Positions 1 to 8,306 of a stretch of DNA of 64,000 nucleotides are shown piece by piece. Source of the DNA: Marinimicrobium locisalis (GTDB taxonomy: Bacteria; Pseudomonadota; Gammaproteobacteria; Pseudomonadales; Cellvibrionaceae); contig NZ_JBDLLG010000009.1 in NCBI RefSeq assembly GCF_039822625.1, positions 62,001 through 126,000 on the forward strand, in the 5' to 3' direction. The position numbers and the translations under genes were made by a program. The notes under the pieces were generated by a model, which ran no database searches, was not told where the DNA came from, and saw only the letters and a program-made list of their open reading frames with translations. Every line of letters begins with the position of its first letter. Position 1 is the first letter of the stretch.

Positions 1-1140
1 GCTCATGCTACCTCTACCCTCAATGGCCTAGCTTCGCATCAGGAGCTGGGGGACGAACAGTTTATCGGCGCCCTCTTCCTGGAGTCCTCCCAGGATAGCG
101 CCAACGCCGTGCTCAGCAGCGACGGCGCCAAGCGCATGGAAATGCGGATTACCTCGAACAATGGCATCGCCGCCCGCCGTTTCAGCCGTATGTGGATTGA
201 GGGGGTCTCGATCAACAATAGCGGCAGCGCCCTGACGGAGCAGGCGGACAACATGGTGGAGTTTTCCAACCTGTTCCGGGGCCGCTTGCGTCAAAACGAT
301 ATTGTGGCCATTACCCAGGAGCCTGGAACGGGCGTCACCATTGAGCTTAACGGCGTAGAGCTGGGCGTGATTGAGGACGAAGCCTTCTTCGATATGCTGG
401 TAAGGGCCTGGATCGGCAATGTGCCTCTGTCCTCCACTTTCCGTAAGAACCTGCTCTCGCCGGGGGACATTGCTTCGGATTTGCGCACGCGTTTTAATGC
501 GATTGAGCCCTCGGAGTCCCGCATTGCCACCATTGAAGAATGGACCCAACCGAAAGAGGAAGAGGAGGAAGAGACCGAAGTGGCCGAGGCAGGCGGGCAA
601 CCCTCTGGCGCCGCAGCGGCGGCCGCCACCGCCGCCACGGCGACAGCCCCTCGGGTTTCCCTAGCGGATATGCCGCGCGCCTCTGTGGACCAACCGGAAC
701 CTGAGCCTGAGCCCCAACCCAAGCCGGAACCTGAACCGGAGCCCGAACCCGAACCGCAGCGCACCGCGGCGGCCACCCCGGCCCCAGAGCCTGAGCCCGA
801 AGAAGAAGAGGAAGACCAGGAGCCGCTGCTAACCGCCGAATCCCTACGTGCGCAGCAGGTGTACTTCTCGGATCTGATGCGGACCATTTTGAGAAATACC
901 GCCTATCCCCGGCGCGCCCTGCAGCGGGGTCAAGAGGGTGAAATCCGCGTGGCGGTAGTGATTGAACGGGACGGCAAAATCACCAGCATGGAGATGCTGG
1001 AAGAGTCTTCCCATGCCCTGCTCAATCGCGAGGCGGAGCGGGCCATCAGAGAATCGGCGCCCTTCCCGGAGGTGCCCGAGGCGATTCGGGGAGAGAATTA
1101 CGAGTTCTCGGTGCCGTTTACCTTCGTGCTTCCGGACTGA
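1..1140 (+). CDS. Chalcone-isomerase-like domain / TonB C-terminal domain protein (5' end outside window)
   Basis: The reading frame is open from base 1, so the start lies upstream; an internal GTG at 109 is not convincing as a start. The first ~165 visible residues (GALFLE..., then FRGRLRQNDIV, FDMLVRAWIGNVPLSSTFRKNLL) resemble bacterial chalcone-isomerase-like domains, which bind ligands and are usually not isomerases. An acidic stretch, an Ala-rich stretch and a Pro-Glu repeat (PEPEPEP, about residues 230-270) follow, as in TonB periplasmic spanners. The last ~90 residues (YFSDLMRTILRNTAYPRRAL... GEIRVAVVIERDGKI) look like a TonB C-terminal domain. The protein probably acts in the periplasm. 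No ExbB/ExbD genes are visible. The fusion is seen in the sequence; its function is not known to me. A hairpin terminator follows. Confidence 0.75.
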   Translation, partial: AHATSTLNGLASHQELGDEQFIGALFLESSQDSANAVLSSDGAKRMEMRITSNNGIAARRFSRMWIEGVSINNSGSALTEQADNMVEFSNLFRGRLRQNDIVAITQEPGTGVTIELNGVELGVIEDEAFFDMLVRAWIGNVPLSSTFRKNLLSPGDIASDLRTRFNAIEPSESRIATIEEWTQPKEEEEEETEVAEAGGQPSGAAAAAATAATATAPRVSLADMPRASVDQPEPEPEPQPKPEPEPEPEPEPQRTAAATPAPEPEPEEEEEDQEPLLTAESLRAQQVYFSDLMRTILRNTAYPRRALQRGQEGEIRVAVVIERDGKITSMEMLEESSHALLNREAERAIRESAPFPEVPEAIRGENYEFSVPFTFVLPD

Positions 1141-1164
1141 CGCGAATAAGCTCCCAGTCACCAC

Positions 1165-1195
1165 CAAAAACGGCGCCTACTGGCGCCGTTTTTGG
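1165..1195 (+). terminator. Rho-independent terminator, probably bidirectional
   Basis: A stem AAAACGGCGCC / GGCGCCGTTTT with a 4-nt loop lies between two convergent genes. The A-run before it and T-run after it would serve both the upstream TonB-like gene and prfC on the other strand. Confidence 0.85.
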
Positions 1196-1226
1196 TTCAG
1201 AGCGACAAGGCCTTCCGCCGGCCCCG

Positions 1227-2810
1227 TCAGTGTTCCCGCGTAGCCCGCAACGCGACATCCGGGTAGCGCTCCTCGGTCAACGACAGGTTCACCCGAGTCG
1301 GAGCCAGGTAGGTCAGGTAACCGCCCCCGTCCAACGCCAGATTGTTGGAGCATTTGCGCCGAAACTCATCCAGTTTCTTCGGGTCATCACATTCGGCCCA
1401 GCGCGCCGTAGCGACGTTGACCGGCTCGTAGATGGCCTCCACCTTGTATTCGTCCTTCAGCCGGTAGGCCACTACCTCAAACTGCAGCACCCCCACGGCG
1501 CCGACCACAATATCGTTGCTATCAAGGGGAAAGAACACCTGGGTGGAGCCTTCTTCGGAGAGCTGCTGCAAGCCCTTCTGCAACTGTTTGGTTTTCAGTG
1601 GGTCCTTCAGGCGAATCCGGCGGAACAGCTCCGGGGCGAAATGCGGAATACCGGTAAACTTGAGCGGTTCACCCTCGGTGAAGGTATCGCCAATCTGAAT
1701 GGTGCCGTGGTTGTGCAGGCCAATGATATCCCCCGCCAGGGCCTCGTCCACGGCACTGCGATCACCGGCCATAAAGGTGACCGCATCGGCAATTTTGACG
1801 TCTTTGCCCAGTCGCACGTGCCGCATTTTCATACCCTGGCTATAGGTGCCGGAGCAGATGCGCATAAAGGCGATGCGGTCCCGGTGCCGGGGGTCCATAT
1901 TGGCCTGGATTTTAAACACAAAGCCGGAGAGCTTTTCCTCGTCGGGCTTCACTTCCCGCTCATGGGTTTCCCGAGGCTGGGGTTTGGGTGACCATTCGAC
2001 AAAGTGGTCGAGCATTTCCCGCACCCCGAAATTGCCCAGCGCCGTACCGAAAAACACCGGAGTCATACGCCCGGCCAGATACTCTTCCACATCAAACGGC
2101 GGGGTGGCCCCGCGCACAAACTCAATCTGTTCCAGAATGTCGTCGTAATCATCGCCCAGCAGCTCGATCGCTTCGGCGCTCTCCAGCCCCTGGATCTGAA
2201 CATCCTCTGGGATGGTATGCCCCTGCCCTTTGCGGTACACATGGATGGTGTCGGTATAGAGGTTGTACACCCCGGTGAAGTCCATCCCCATGCCCAGCGG
2301 CCAGTTGATGGGCGCGGCGGTAATTTTAAGCACGGACTCAATTTCATCCAGCAGGTCCACCGGATCCCGCGCCTCGCGGTCCAGTTTGTTGATGAAGGAT
2401 AAAATGGGCGTGTCGCGCAGCCGACAGACATCCATCAGCTTAATGGTCCGGTCCTCGACACCCTTGGCCCCGTCCAGCACCATCAGGACCGAATCCACCG
2501 CCGTCAAGGTTCGATACGTGTCCTCGGAGAAGTCTTCGTGCCCCGGGGTATCGAGCAGGTTGACCACCCGCTCCTTGTAGGGAAACTGCATCACGGAGGA
2601 GGTCACGGAAATTCCGCGTTCCTGCTCCATGGTCATCCAGTCGGACTTGGCGTGCGGCCCACGTTTACCCTTGACCGAGCCGGCCTCCTGGATTGCGCTG
2701 CCGAACAACAGGAGCTTTTCGGTAATGGTGGTTTTACCCGCATCCGGGTGCGAAATAATGGCAAACGTACGTCTGCGCTGGATCTTGTCGGCAAAGGTGC
2801 CTGATGACAT
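1227..2810 (-). CDS. prfC: Peptide chain release factor 3 (RF3)
   Basis: RF3 is a translational GTPase that removes RF1/RF2 from the ribosome after peptide release. The 527-residue protein has the G1 motif in AIISHPDAGKTTITEKLL, the DTPGHEDF G3 motif, NKLD as G4, and the RF3-type C-terminal domains (GVLQFEVVAYRLKDEY). I start at the ATG at 2810 (MSSGTFADKIQRRRTF), which matches the usual RF3 N-terminus and has a GAGG about 9 nt upstream. A longer in-frame start at 2849 would add 13 atypical residues. Length matches the family (about 529). It stands alone and convergent to the gene before it. Confidence 0.97.
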   Translation of the reverse strand: MSSGTFADKIQRRRTFAIISHPDAGKTTITEKLLLFGSAIQEAGSVKGKRGPHAKSDWMTMEQERGISVTSSVMQFPYKERVVNLLDTPGHEDFSEDTYRTLTAVDSVLMVLDGAKGVEDRTIKLMDVCRLRDTPILSFINKLDREARDPVDLLDEIESVLKITAAPINWPLGMGMDFTGVYNLYTDTIHVYRKGQGHTIPEDVQIQGLESAEAIELLGDDYDDILEQIEFVRGATPPFDVEEYLAGRMTPVFFGTALGNFGVREMLDHFVEWSPKPQPRETHEREVKPDEEKLSGFVFKIQANMDPRHRDRIAFMRICSGTYSQGMKMRHVRLGKDVKIADAVTFMAGDRSAVDEALAGDIIGLHNHGTIQIGDTFTEGEPLKFTGIPHFAPELFRRIRLKDPLKTKQLQKGLQQLSEEGSTQVFFPLDSNDIVVGAVGVLQFEVVAYRLKDEYKVEAIYEPVNVATARWAECDDPKKLDEFRRKCSNNLALDGGGYLTYLAPTRVNLSLTEERYPDVALRATREH

Positions 2811-2924
2811 AGTCGATCGACCTCGGTCTTGCGCAAAAACGCGCATCATACCTCAATTCCCCCAGCCTGGCAGCCAGCGCACTTCGGCGCCCGCTCAGGT
2901 GGCATCTCGGTTTCCCATGGGTGC

Positions 2925-3449
2925 CTAAAACGGGGAGTGCTTCTTGAGCTTGCGCTGGAGAGTGCGCCGGTGCATGCCCAGGGCCCGGGCAGTCAGGGAA
3001 ATATTGCCGTCGTTCTCAAGCAAAACCCGCTGGATGTGCTCCCACTCGAGCTCCGCCGGGGTGACCCGACGGGCCGCCTCCGCCGGCGGCGAGCTCGGAG
3101 CGGCGTCATCTCGGAGGACCGCCAGCAACTGGCTAAACGCCACCGGCTTGGCCAAATAGTTGGTGGCGCCGCGCTTCATGGCTTCCACAGTGGTCGCGAT
3201 ACTCGCATAACCGGTCAATACCACCAGCTGCGCCGGCTGGAACCGTCGGTTCAGACGCTCAATAGCCCCCAGACTGGATTCAGGGCCCAGCATCAGATCC
3301 AGTAACACCACCTCCACCGCTTCTTCCCCAAACGCTTCGGCCGCCTCCAGCGAGGCAAAGGCGGCCACCCGAAAGCCCTCGTGCTCCAGGCGGCGGCTCA
3401 TCAGCTCCCGAAACACATCGTCGTCGTCAATCATCAGCAGCGTGCTCAC
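2925..3449 (-). CDS. RegA/PrrA/ActR-type response regulator
   Basis: A 174-residue regulator with a receiver domain (IDDDD near the N-terminus, phospho-acceptor Asp51 in VVLLDLMLG, conserved Lys in YLAKPV) and a short Fis-type helix-turn-helix at the C-terminus (WEHIQRVLLENDGNISLTARALGMHRRTLQRKL split over residues ~134-170). This architecture and the terminal HTH are typical of RegA/PrrA/RoxR global redox regulators. Its start overlaps the 3' end of the kinase gene by 4 bp, so the pair is co-translated. Target genes are not evident from the window; the cyd operon at 36 kb would be a typical RegA target, but no link is shown. Confidence 0.88.
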   Translation of the reverse strand: MSTLLMIDDDDVFRELMSRRLEHEGFRVAAFASLEAAEAFGEEAVEVVLLDLMLGPESSLGAIERLNRRFQPAQLVVLTGYASIATTVEAMKRGATNYLAKPVAFSQLLAVLRDDAAPSSPPAEAARRVTPAELEWEHIQRVLLENDGNISLTARALGMHRRTLQRKLKKHSPF

Positions 3450-4654
3450 GGCTCGCCCTCCACGACCGGTAAGGTTAGACGGGTACGCGTTCGAGCGCTG
3501 TCGGCGGACCAGAGCACTCGCCCGCCGAACCGCTCCAGGGTGGCATGACTGACTCGTGCCCCCACCCCAAAACCCGACGTACTGGGCACAAACTCCGCGC
3601 CCAGCCGAGTCTGTAACTCGGGGCTGAGGGGCTGGCCATCATTGTCGATATCCAACAGCCAATGCCCGCCCTCGATTCGGCTACTGACCCACACCTCGCC
3701 CCCCGCATCCAGGGCATTGTGCAACAGGCTCAAGACCGCCGGTATCAAAGTGCGATCCGCCCGCACTCGACGCCCCTGCAGCGGGGCGGAGTCGGGCCAG
3801 TGCACCTGATCCCCGGGGCGGGTAATGGCGAGGGTCTTTCGCAGGGAGGCCTGCAGCGTCTCGAGCGAGAGCAGTGTCAGCCGTCGCTCCCGTACATCCT
3901 CGGCGATCACCCGCCAGTCTTCCAATAAGCCTTCAATGCGTTCGAGCTGTTGCGACATAGTCGCTCGCACGCCGGCTGTCTTCTCCGAAGCGCTGTTCGC
4001 AAGAGTGTCATCCAGCTCCTCCAACAACAGTCGAACGGACTGGACCGGCGTTGCCATTTCGTGAGTCAGCTGCGCCGCCGCCGTGCCCACGGCCAATAGC
4101 TGCTCGTCCCGAAGTTGCGCCTCCCGCAGCCGCTGCAAGTCGGTCTCGCGCTGGCGCAGCTGGCGGCGCAAGTACAAAAGCGTGAGGGCGAGCAAGACCG
4201 CCGCAATCACGAACCCCATCACCATGGCTTCGAAGTGGCCGCTCATCCCCCCGTGTCCGGCGCTCATCTCGGACATGGCGTTCAATTGCGCTAATTGGCA
4301 AAGAATGCTGACCACCAGCAGGCAAGCGGCCAACCCCGGCGGTAAGGTCAGAAACGCCAGTGCCAAGGGGATCAACAGCAACGCCGAGAAGGGGTTGGAG
4401 GCCCCGCCGGTGAGCCAGACCACGGCGTTCCACAAAAGAATATCCAACAGCAGGTGCAGCGTCAGGCGGTGGTGCTCTCGCCGGGGCCGGGGCACAAACG
4501 AGAACAGCTGCACCCCGAGCGCCGCCGCCCAGAGCCATAGCCAGGCGCTCCCCGGCGGCAGCCCATGGCGGGCAACCGGCACCGCCAGCGCGGCCAACAG
4601 CAGCCAGCGAACCCACTGGAGGTACTGCTCCGGACTACGTTCAGTGGGCGTCAT
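3446..4654 (-). CDS. RegB/PrrB-like membrane sensor histidine kinase
   Basis: A 402-residue kinase with about six N-terminal membrane segments (residues 15-165), an H-box with His198 (QLTHEMATPVQS), an N-box (SLLHNALDAG) and Gly-rich ATP-binding loops (GFGVGARVSHATLERFGG). The loop GGASNPF (residues 83-89) matches the quinone-sensing GGxxNPF motif of RegB. Oddly, the only cysteines (111 and 119) lie in the membrane region; the soluble redox-box cysteine known from RegB is absent. It overlaps its response regulator by 4 bp and the upstream MATE gene by 14 bp, giving one three-gene minus-strand operon. Confidence 0.85.
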   Translation of the reverse strand: MTPTERSPEQYLQWVRWLLLAALAVPVARHGLPPGSAWLWLWAAALGVQLFSFVPRPRREHHRLTLHLLLDILLWNAVVWLTGGASNPFSALLLIPLALAFLTLPPGLAACLLVVSILCQLAQLNAMSEMSAGHGGMSGHFEAMVMGFVIAAVLLALTLLYLRRQLRQRETDLQRLREAQLRDEQLLAVGTAAAQLTHEMATPVQSVRLLLEELDDTLANSASEKTAGVRATMSQQLERIEGLLEDWRVIAEDVRERRLTLLSLETLQASLRKTLAITRPGDQVHWPDSAPLQGRRVRADRTLIPAVLSLLHNALDAGGEVWVSSRIEGGHWLLDIDNDGQPLSPELQTRLGAEFVPSTSGFGVGARVSHATLERFGGRVLWSADSARTRTRLTLPVVEGEP

Positions 4655-6041
4655 GGCTGGCCTCCAGGGGCTTAAAGGGGGTCTCGGCCCGCTCTTGCGT
4701 TTGCACGGTGCGGATGTGGCGCCGCAGCCAACTCCAAGCCCACAGCCCTACCAGGGCATTGGCCAGTGCCGCAGCCACAAAAATGCCTTCCAACCCCCAC
4801 AGCCACTGTCCGAGAAAGGCCAGGGGCAGAAACACGTACACCACCCGCCCGGCGGACAAGACCATCGCCGGCATCGGTTTACCCAAGCCGTTAAAGGCGG
4901 CATTGACCGACATTACAATACCGTAGGCGCCATAACTGAAAGGCACCGTGGCCAGATAAAAGGCCGCTACGCCGAGAACTTCCGCGTGTTCACTGAACAA
5001 GCCCGCCAGTGGGCGGCCAAACAGCCACAACAGCACCGCCAGCAGAAACCCCAACCCGAGGCAGAAGAGCGTCAGCACTCGTAGCGCTTCGCTCAAGCGC
5101 TGGGTTCTCCGGGCGCCCAGGTTTTGCCCGAAAAAAGGCCCCACCACCCCCGACAGGGCGTAGAACGCAATCAACATGAGCGGTTCGATGCGCATCGCCA
5201 CACCGAGCCCGGCCACCGCATCGGCGCCGTAACGGGCCACCATCATGGTCACCACCGCGCTGGCCAGGGGAACAATGACGTTGGCCACCATCGCCGGCAG
5301 GCCCACATGCACGATGGTCAGCCAGGAGCGGCGCAGCGCCGCCCAAGCCACCCAGGGGTAGGTCAGCAGCCGAACCCGGAAGGCGAGAATATAGAAGGCC
5401 ACCAGAAAGGTCAGAACCCGCGTGACCAGTGTGGCCAGTGCCGCGCCCTGCAGCTCCAACGCGGGAAAGATCCAGAGCCCAAAGATGAGCACCGGATCCA
5501 GCAGGGCGTTAAACAGCGCCGCCGCGCTCATCAGGTACCCTTGGATATGGCTCATCCCTAAAGCACGAAGGGCGGACAGGCACACCATGGGCACCATCAG
5601 AAAGGGGGCGCTGATAAACCAGATGGACATGTAGTCGCGAATCAGCGGGCGCAACTCGGCCGACGCCCCGAGGAGGGTAAAAAGCGGGTCCATCAGCAGC
5701 CAGCCGAGCAGGCACATACCGCCGGAGACCAGGAATGTCAGGCTAATGGCGTCGGTGGCCAGACGGCGGGCGAGACCGGCGCTGCCTTCCCCGATCGCCC
5801 GGGAAATGGCCGAAGAACTCCCCGCCCCCAGCCCAATGCCAAGGCTGGTAATAACCATAACCACCGGGAAGGTAAAACTCATGGCCGCCAGTGGCTGGTT
5901 GCCCAGTTGGGCCACGTAGAAGGTATCCACCACGTTGAATGACATGGTGGCCATCAGGCCCCAGACCATGGGAAGCGCAAGCGCGCGCAACTGCCCGGCG
6001 ACAGGTCCTTCGGTCAGTGTTGCGGTCAGCGGTCGCGCCAT
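4641..6041 (-). CDS. MATE-family multidrug/Na+ efflux transporter
   Basis: A 466-residue polytopic protein with about 12 membrane segments in two MatE halves. Typical signatures are the N-terminal LALPMVWGLMATMSFNVVDTFYVAQLG stretch (residues ~20-46) and the second-half VVGPFFGQNLGARR. MATE pumps export cationic compounds using Na+ or H+ gradients. I start at the ATG at 6041 (MARPLTATL); an upstream TTG at 6092 adds 17 unlikely residues. Its 3' end overlaps the kinase gene by 14 bp, so transporter, kinase and regulator are probably transcribed together. Confidence 0.9.
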   Translation of the reverse strand: MARPLTATLTEGPVAGQLRALALPMVWGLMATMSFNVVDTFYVAQLGNQPLAAMSFTFPVVMVITSLGIGLGAGSSSAISRAIGEGSAGLARRLATDAISLTFLVSGGMCLLGWLLMDPLFTLLGASAELRPLIRDYMSIWFISAPFLMVPMVCLSALRALGMSHIQGYLMSAAALFNALLDPVLIFGLWIFPALELQGAALATLVTRVLTFLVAFYILAFRVRLLTYPWVAWAALRRSWLTIVHVGLPAMVANVIVPLASAVVTMMVARYGADAVAGLGVAMRIEPLMLIAFYALSGVVGPFFGQNLGARRTQRLSEALRVLTLFCLGLGFLLAVLLWLFGRPLAGLFSEHAEVLGVAAFYLATVPFSYGAYGIVMSVNAAFNGLGKPMPAMVLSAGRVVYVFLPLAFLGQWLWGLEGIFVAAALANALVGLWAWSWLRRHIRTVQTQERAETPFKPLEASHDAH

Positions 6042-6144
6042 TAAAGCCCCGTGTTCCGGCCCCCTTAAAAGGCGGATGATTTGAAAGCGCAACAGTATAA
6101 CTGATTGGACTACTGTTCTCCGCCCTTCTATGTCAAGATATAAC

Positions 6145-6190
6145 TATGCCTATAAAGGTATAAAATATTTGATTAAGTGCCTTTATAGGG
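6145..6190 (+). promoter_or_regulatory. Pair of operators, probably HipB-binding
   Basis: Two palindromic elements precede hipB: TAT-G-CC-N6-GG-T-ATA at 6145-6162, and CC-TTTATA-GG at 6180-6189. The 10-bp core CCTATAAAGG is repeated as its exact reverse complement CCTTTATAGG. The two centres are 31 bp apart, about three helical turns. The design resembles E. coli HipB operators (TATCC-N8-GGATA) and suggests cooperative autorepression. The surrounding 70 bp are AT-rich, unlike the GC-rich neighbours. Confidence 0.6.
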
Positions 6191-6263
6191 TTATAAATAG
6201 CCCCTAAACCAACGCCGTAAGACTATTGGAGGATTTGCCGCCACTGGCAGCGAACTGACTATT

Positions 6264-6575
6264 ATGCCCAGAGCCGATTACCAGTTGGGGTTATCTGAAG
6301 AGGCGCTGAGCGCCTTGCATATTTTGGCCGCCAATATAAAGGAAGCTCGCAAATCCCGAGGCTGGACCATTGAGGAGGCCGCCCGACGCTCGCTCCTATC
6401 CATCAATGCCTACCGCAATGCGGAAGCCGGGAACCCGGGCACCGCCATGGGCGTTTATCTGGCGGCCCTGGATACCGTTGGCTTGGCCGACGGCCTGGCC
6501 GATGTCGGCGCGCCGCACAGAGACGAAACCGGACGACGCCTGAAGCACGTCAGCTCCAAACTTCGGAAGAATTAA
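6264..6575 (+). CDS. hipB: HipB-like helix-turn-helix antitoxin/repressor
   Basis: A 103-residue DNA-binding protein with an Xre-type HTH at residues ~20-75 (LAANIKEARKSRGWTIEEAA, then SLLSINAYRNAEAGNPG). It sits 2 bp upstream of a HipA-family kinase gene, the usual antitoxin-toxin order. HipB neutralises HipA and represses the operon; the paired palindromes 75-120 bp upstream are likely targets. Identification rests on HTH plus context; the HTH alone would only support a generic Xre regulator. Confidence 0.8.
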   Translation: MPRADYQLGLSEEALSALHILAANIKEARKSRGWTIEEAARRSLLSINAYRNAEAGNPGTAMGVYLAALDTVGLADGLADVGAPHRDETGRRLKHVSSKLRKN

Positions 6576-6577
6576 CG

Positions 6578-7789
6578 ATGGTTAAACCATTTCTCAGCGC
6601 CTACGTATTCACCCGCCTCGCTTCTGGGGCTCAAGCGAGAGTCGGCGAAATCTCCGCCGACGGGCCTGTGGGCACGTTCCGCTATGATGAATCTTGGCTT
6701 AAACAGCCCGACGCCTACCCCCTGGACCCGGAAAACCTGCCACTGGGACCTGCGACCTATCGGACCAGCCACCGCAAAGGCGTTTTTGGTGTTTTTACCG
6801 ATGCTGGACCAGACGACTGGGGGACCCGTATTTTATTGATGCATCACAACAGCGCGCCTAAAAACGAAGTGGAACGCCTGCTGCGGACCAGCGGAGGAGG
6901 CGTGGGCGTACTGGAATTCAGTCTTTCTCGAACGGCATCGCGCCCGCCCTCTCCAGTACCCGACGTCTCGCTTCTGGATGAACTGTTACTAGTGACGCAA
7001 AAAGTATCGGCCCGAGAAAGGCTGACCGAAGAACAGCTGGCGCTGATTGAGCCCGGCTCCAGCATGGGCGGTGCCCGTCCTAAAGTCGTCGTCCGGGAGG
7101 GGGCCAAAACCTGGCTAGTGAAATTCTCTCGCGCCGGAGACGCGGTTGACCTGCCCCGCTTGGAATACGCCACCATGCGCCTTATGCAGACCGCAGGCTT
7201 CCACGTTCCCGAGGTGCGTTTACATGAGCTGGGGAGCGGTCAAGCCGCCTTTATGATACGGCGCTTTGACCGGCTTCCAAGTCGCCCGGTGCACTTTATT
7301 TCAGCCAACAGCCTGTTTCACCTTGAGCGGCTTCGAACCGTGCGAGACTCGCGCCACAACCCCTTTAGCTACATCAATCTTGCCCGCTTGCTCCGGCACC
7401 ATGCCTCCGCGCCCGAGAAAGCCTGCCGGGAATTATTTCGACGCATGGTCTTCAACATCCTCATTGGCAACACTGACGACCATGCCAGAAACCATGGGTT
7501 GATTTATGATATTCGGGCTCAAACCTGGCAACTGGCACCCGCCTACGATGTGCTGACTACCATCGGTGGAGAGCGGGGGCGTCAGGCCTTGGGAGTCGGC
7601 GTGAACGGCGGCGAGAGCACAGAGACCAATGCCCTGTCCTATTCAAAGCTATTCATGCTGAACGACACTACCGCCAAAAAACTCGTTGCCGAGACAAAAA
7701 CCCTTGTCGAAACGCTGCCGGACGCGCTCAGAGAGGCGGGGCTGGCACCCGCAGACCGGGACCTGGTTCAGACGTTTTTAAACGTTTGA
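6578..7789 (+). CDS. hipA: HipA-like serine/threonine kinase toxin
   Basis: A 403-residue HipA-family kinase. E. coli HipA phosphorylates glutamyl-tRNA synthetase and triggers growth arrest. Visible signatures: an N-terminal HipA_N-like region (GVFGVFTDAGPDDWGTRIL), the Gly-rich loop SSMGGARPK (~residues 161-169, whose Ser is the autophosphorylation site in HipA), the catalytic loop NTDDHARNHG (298-307) and a metal-binding AYDV motif (~residues 325-328). All key residues look intact, so this seems a functional toxin. It is co-transcribed with hipB (2-bp gap). The target cannot be read from sequence, since HipA homologues differ in substrate. Confidence 0.88.
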   Translation: MVKPFLSAYVFTRLASGAQARVGEISADGPVGTFRYDESWLKQPDAYPLDPENLPLGPATYRTSHRKGVFGVFTDAGPDDWGTRILLMHHNSAPKNEVERLLRTSGGGVGVLEFSLSRTASRPPSPVPDVSLLDELLLVTQKVSARERLTEEQLALIEPGSSMGGARPKVVVREGAKTWLVKFSRAGDAVDLPRLEYATMRLMQTAGFHVPEVRLHELGSGQAAFMIRRFDRLPSRPVHFISANSLFHLERLRTVRDSRHNPFSYINLARLLRHHASAPEKACRELFRRMVFNILIGNTDDHARNHGLIYDIRAQTWQLAPAYDVLTTIGGERGRQALGVGVNGGESTETNALSYSKLFMLNDTTAKKLVAETKTLVETLPDALREAGLAPADRDLVQTFLNV

Positions 7790-7792
7790 ACG

Positions 7793-8284
7793 TCAGGAAA
7801 GCTCCCGAGCGAGAATCAGCGCGTCTTCGCGGCCGCGCTTACTGGGGTAGTAGTTGGGTCGCTGGCCCACTTCAAAGAACTGCTCACGCTCGTAGAACTG
7901 GATCGCATTGCGGTTGGACAGGCGCACTTCTAGAAATAGCATGCTGGCATAAGGTTTTACCTGTTCCACCGCCAGTGACAGTAAGCACTCCCCCACCCCC
8001 TGACGCTGGTGCGACGGGGCCACGGCGATGTTCAACAACTCCCCGTCGCCGCCGGCCCAGGCGACCACCACAAAGCCCACCACTTGGCCTTCGGCTTCCG
8101 CCAGCCAGCAGTGGTGCCGGCCGTCCAGGCAGTCCTCATAGCTGGAACGACGCCAGGGGTGGGTCTGTACCTGAGCTTCCAGCGCCATCACCGAAGCAAT
8201 GTCGCCCGCTTCAAGGGAACGAAAATGCAGCCCGAGGCCGGCGCGTGTCTGCACGGAAAATGCTGAGAAGTTAGGATTTTTCAT
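7793..8284 (-). CDS. rimI: [Ribosomal protein bS18]-alanine N-acetyltransferase
   Basis: A 163-residue GNAT acetyltransferase. RimI acetylates the N-terminal Ala of bS18. The acetyl-CoA-binding signature is HQRQGVGECLL, with LLNIAVAP before it, and the RimI-type end LEVRLSNRNAIQFYEREQF...RPNYYP. A GTG at 8290 is an alternative start two codons upstream; neither has a strong ribosome binding site. It lies 22 bp downstream of a HolD-like gene, the same order as E. coli holD-rimI, and its stop almost abuts that of the convergent hipA. Confidence 0.92.
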   Translation of the reverse strand: MKNPNFSAFSVQTRAGLGLHFRSLEAGDIASVMALEAQVQTHPWRRSSYEDCLDGRHHCWLAEAEGQVVGFVVVAWAGGDGELLNIAVAPSHQRQGVGECLLSLAVEQVKPYASMLFLEVRLSNRNAIQFYEREQFFEVGQRPNYYPSKRGREDALILARELS

Positions 8285-8306
8285 CGTCACTTAACTGGGA
8301 GCCGTG

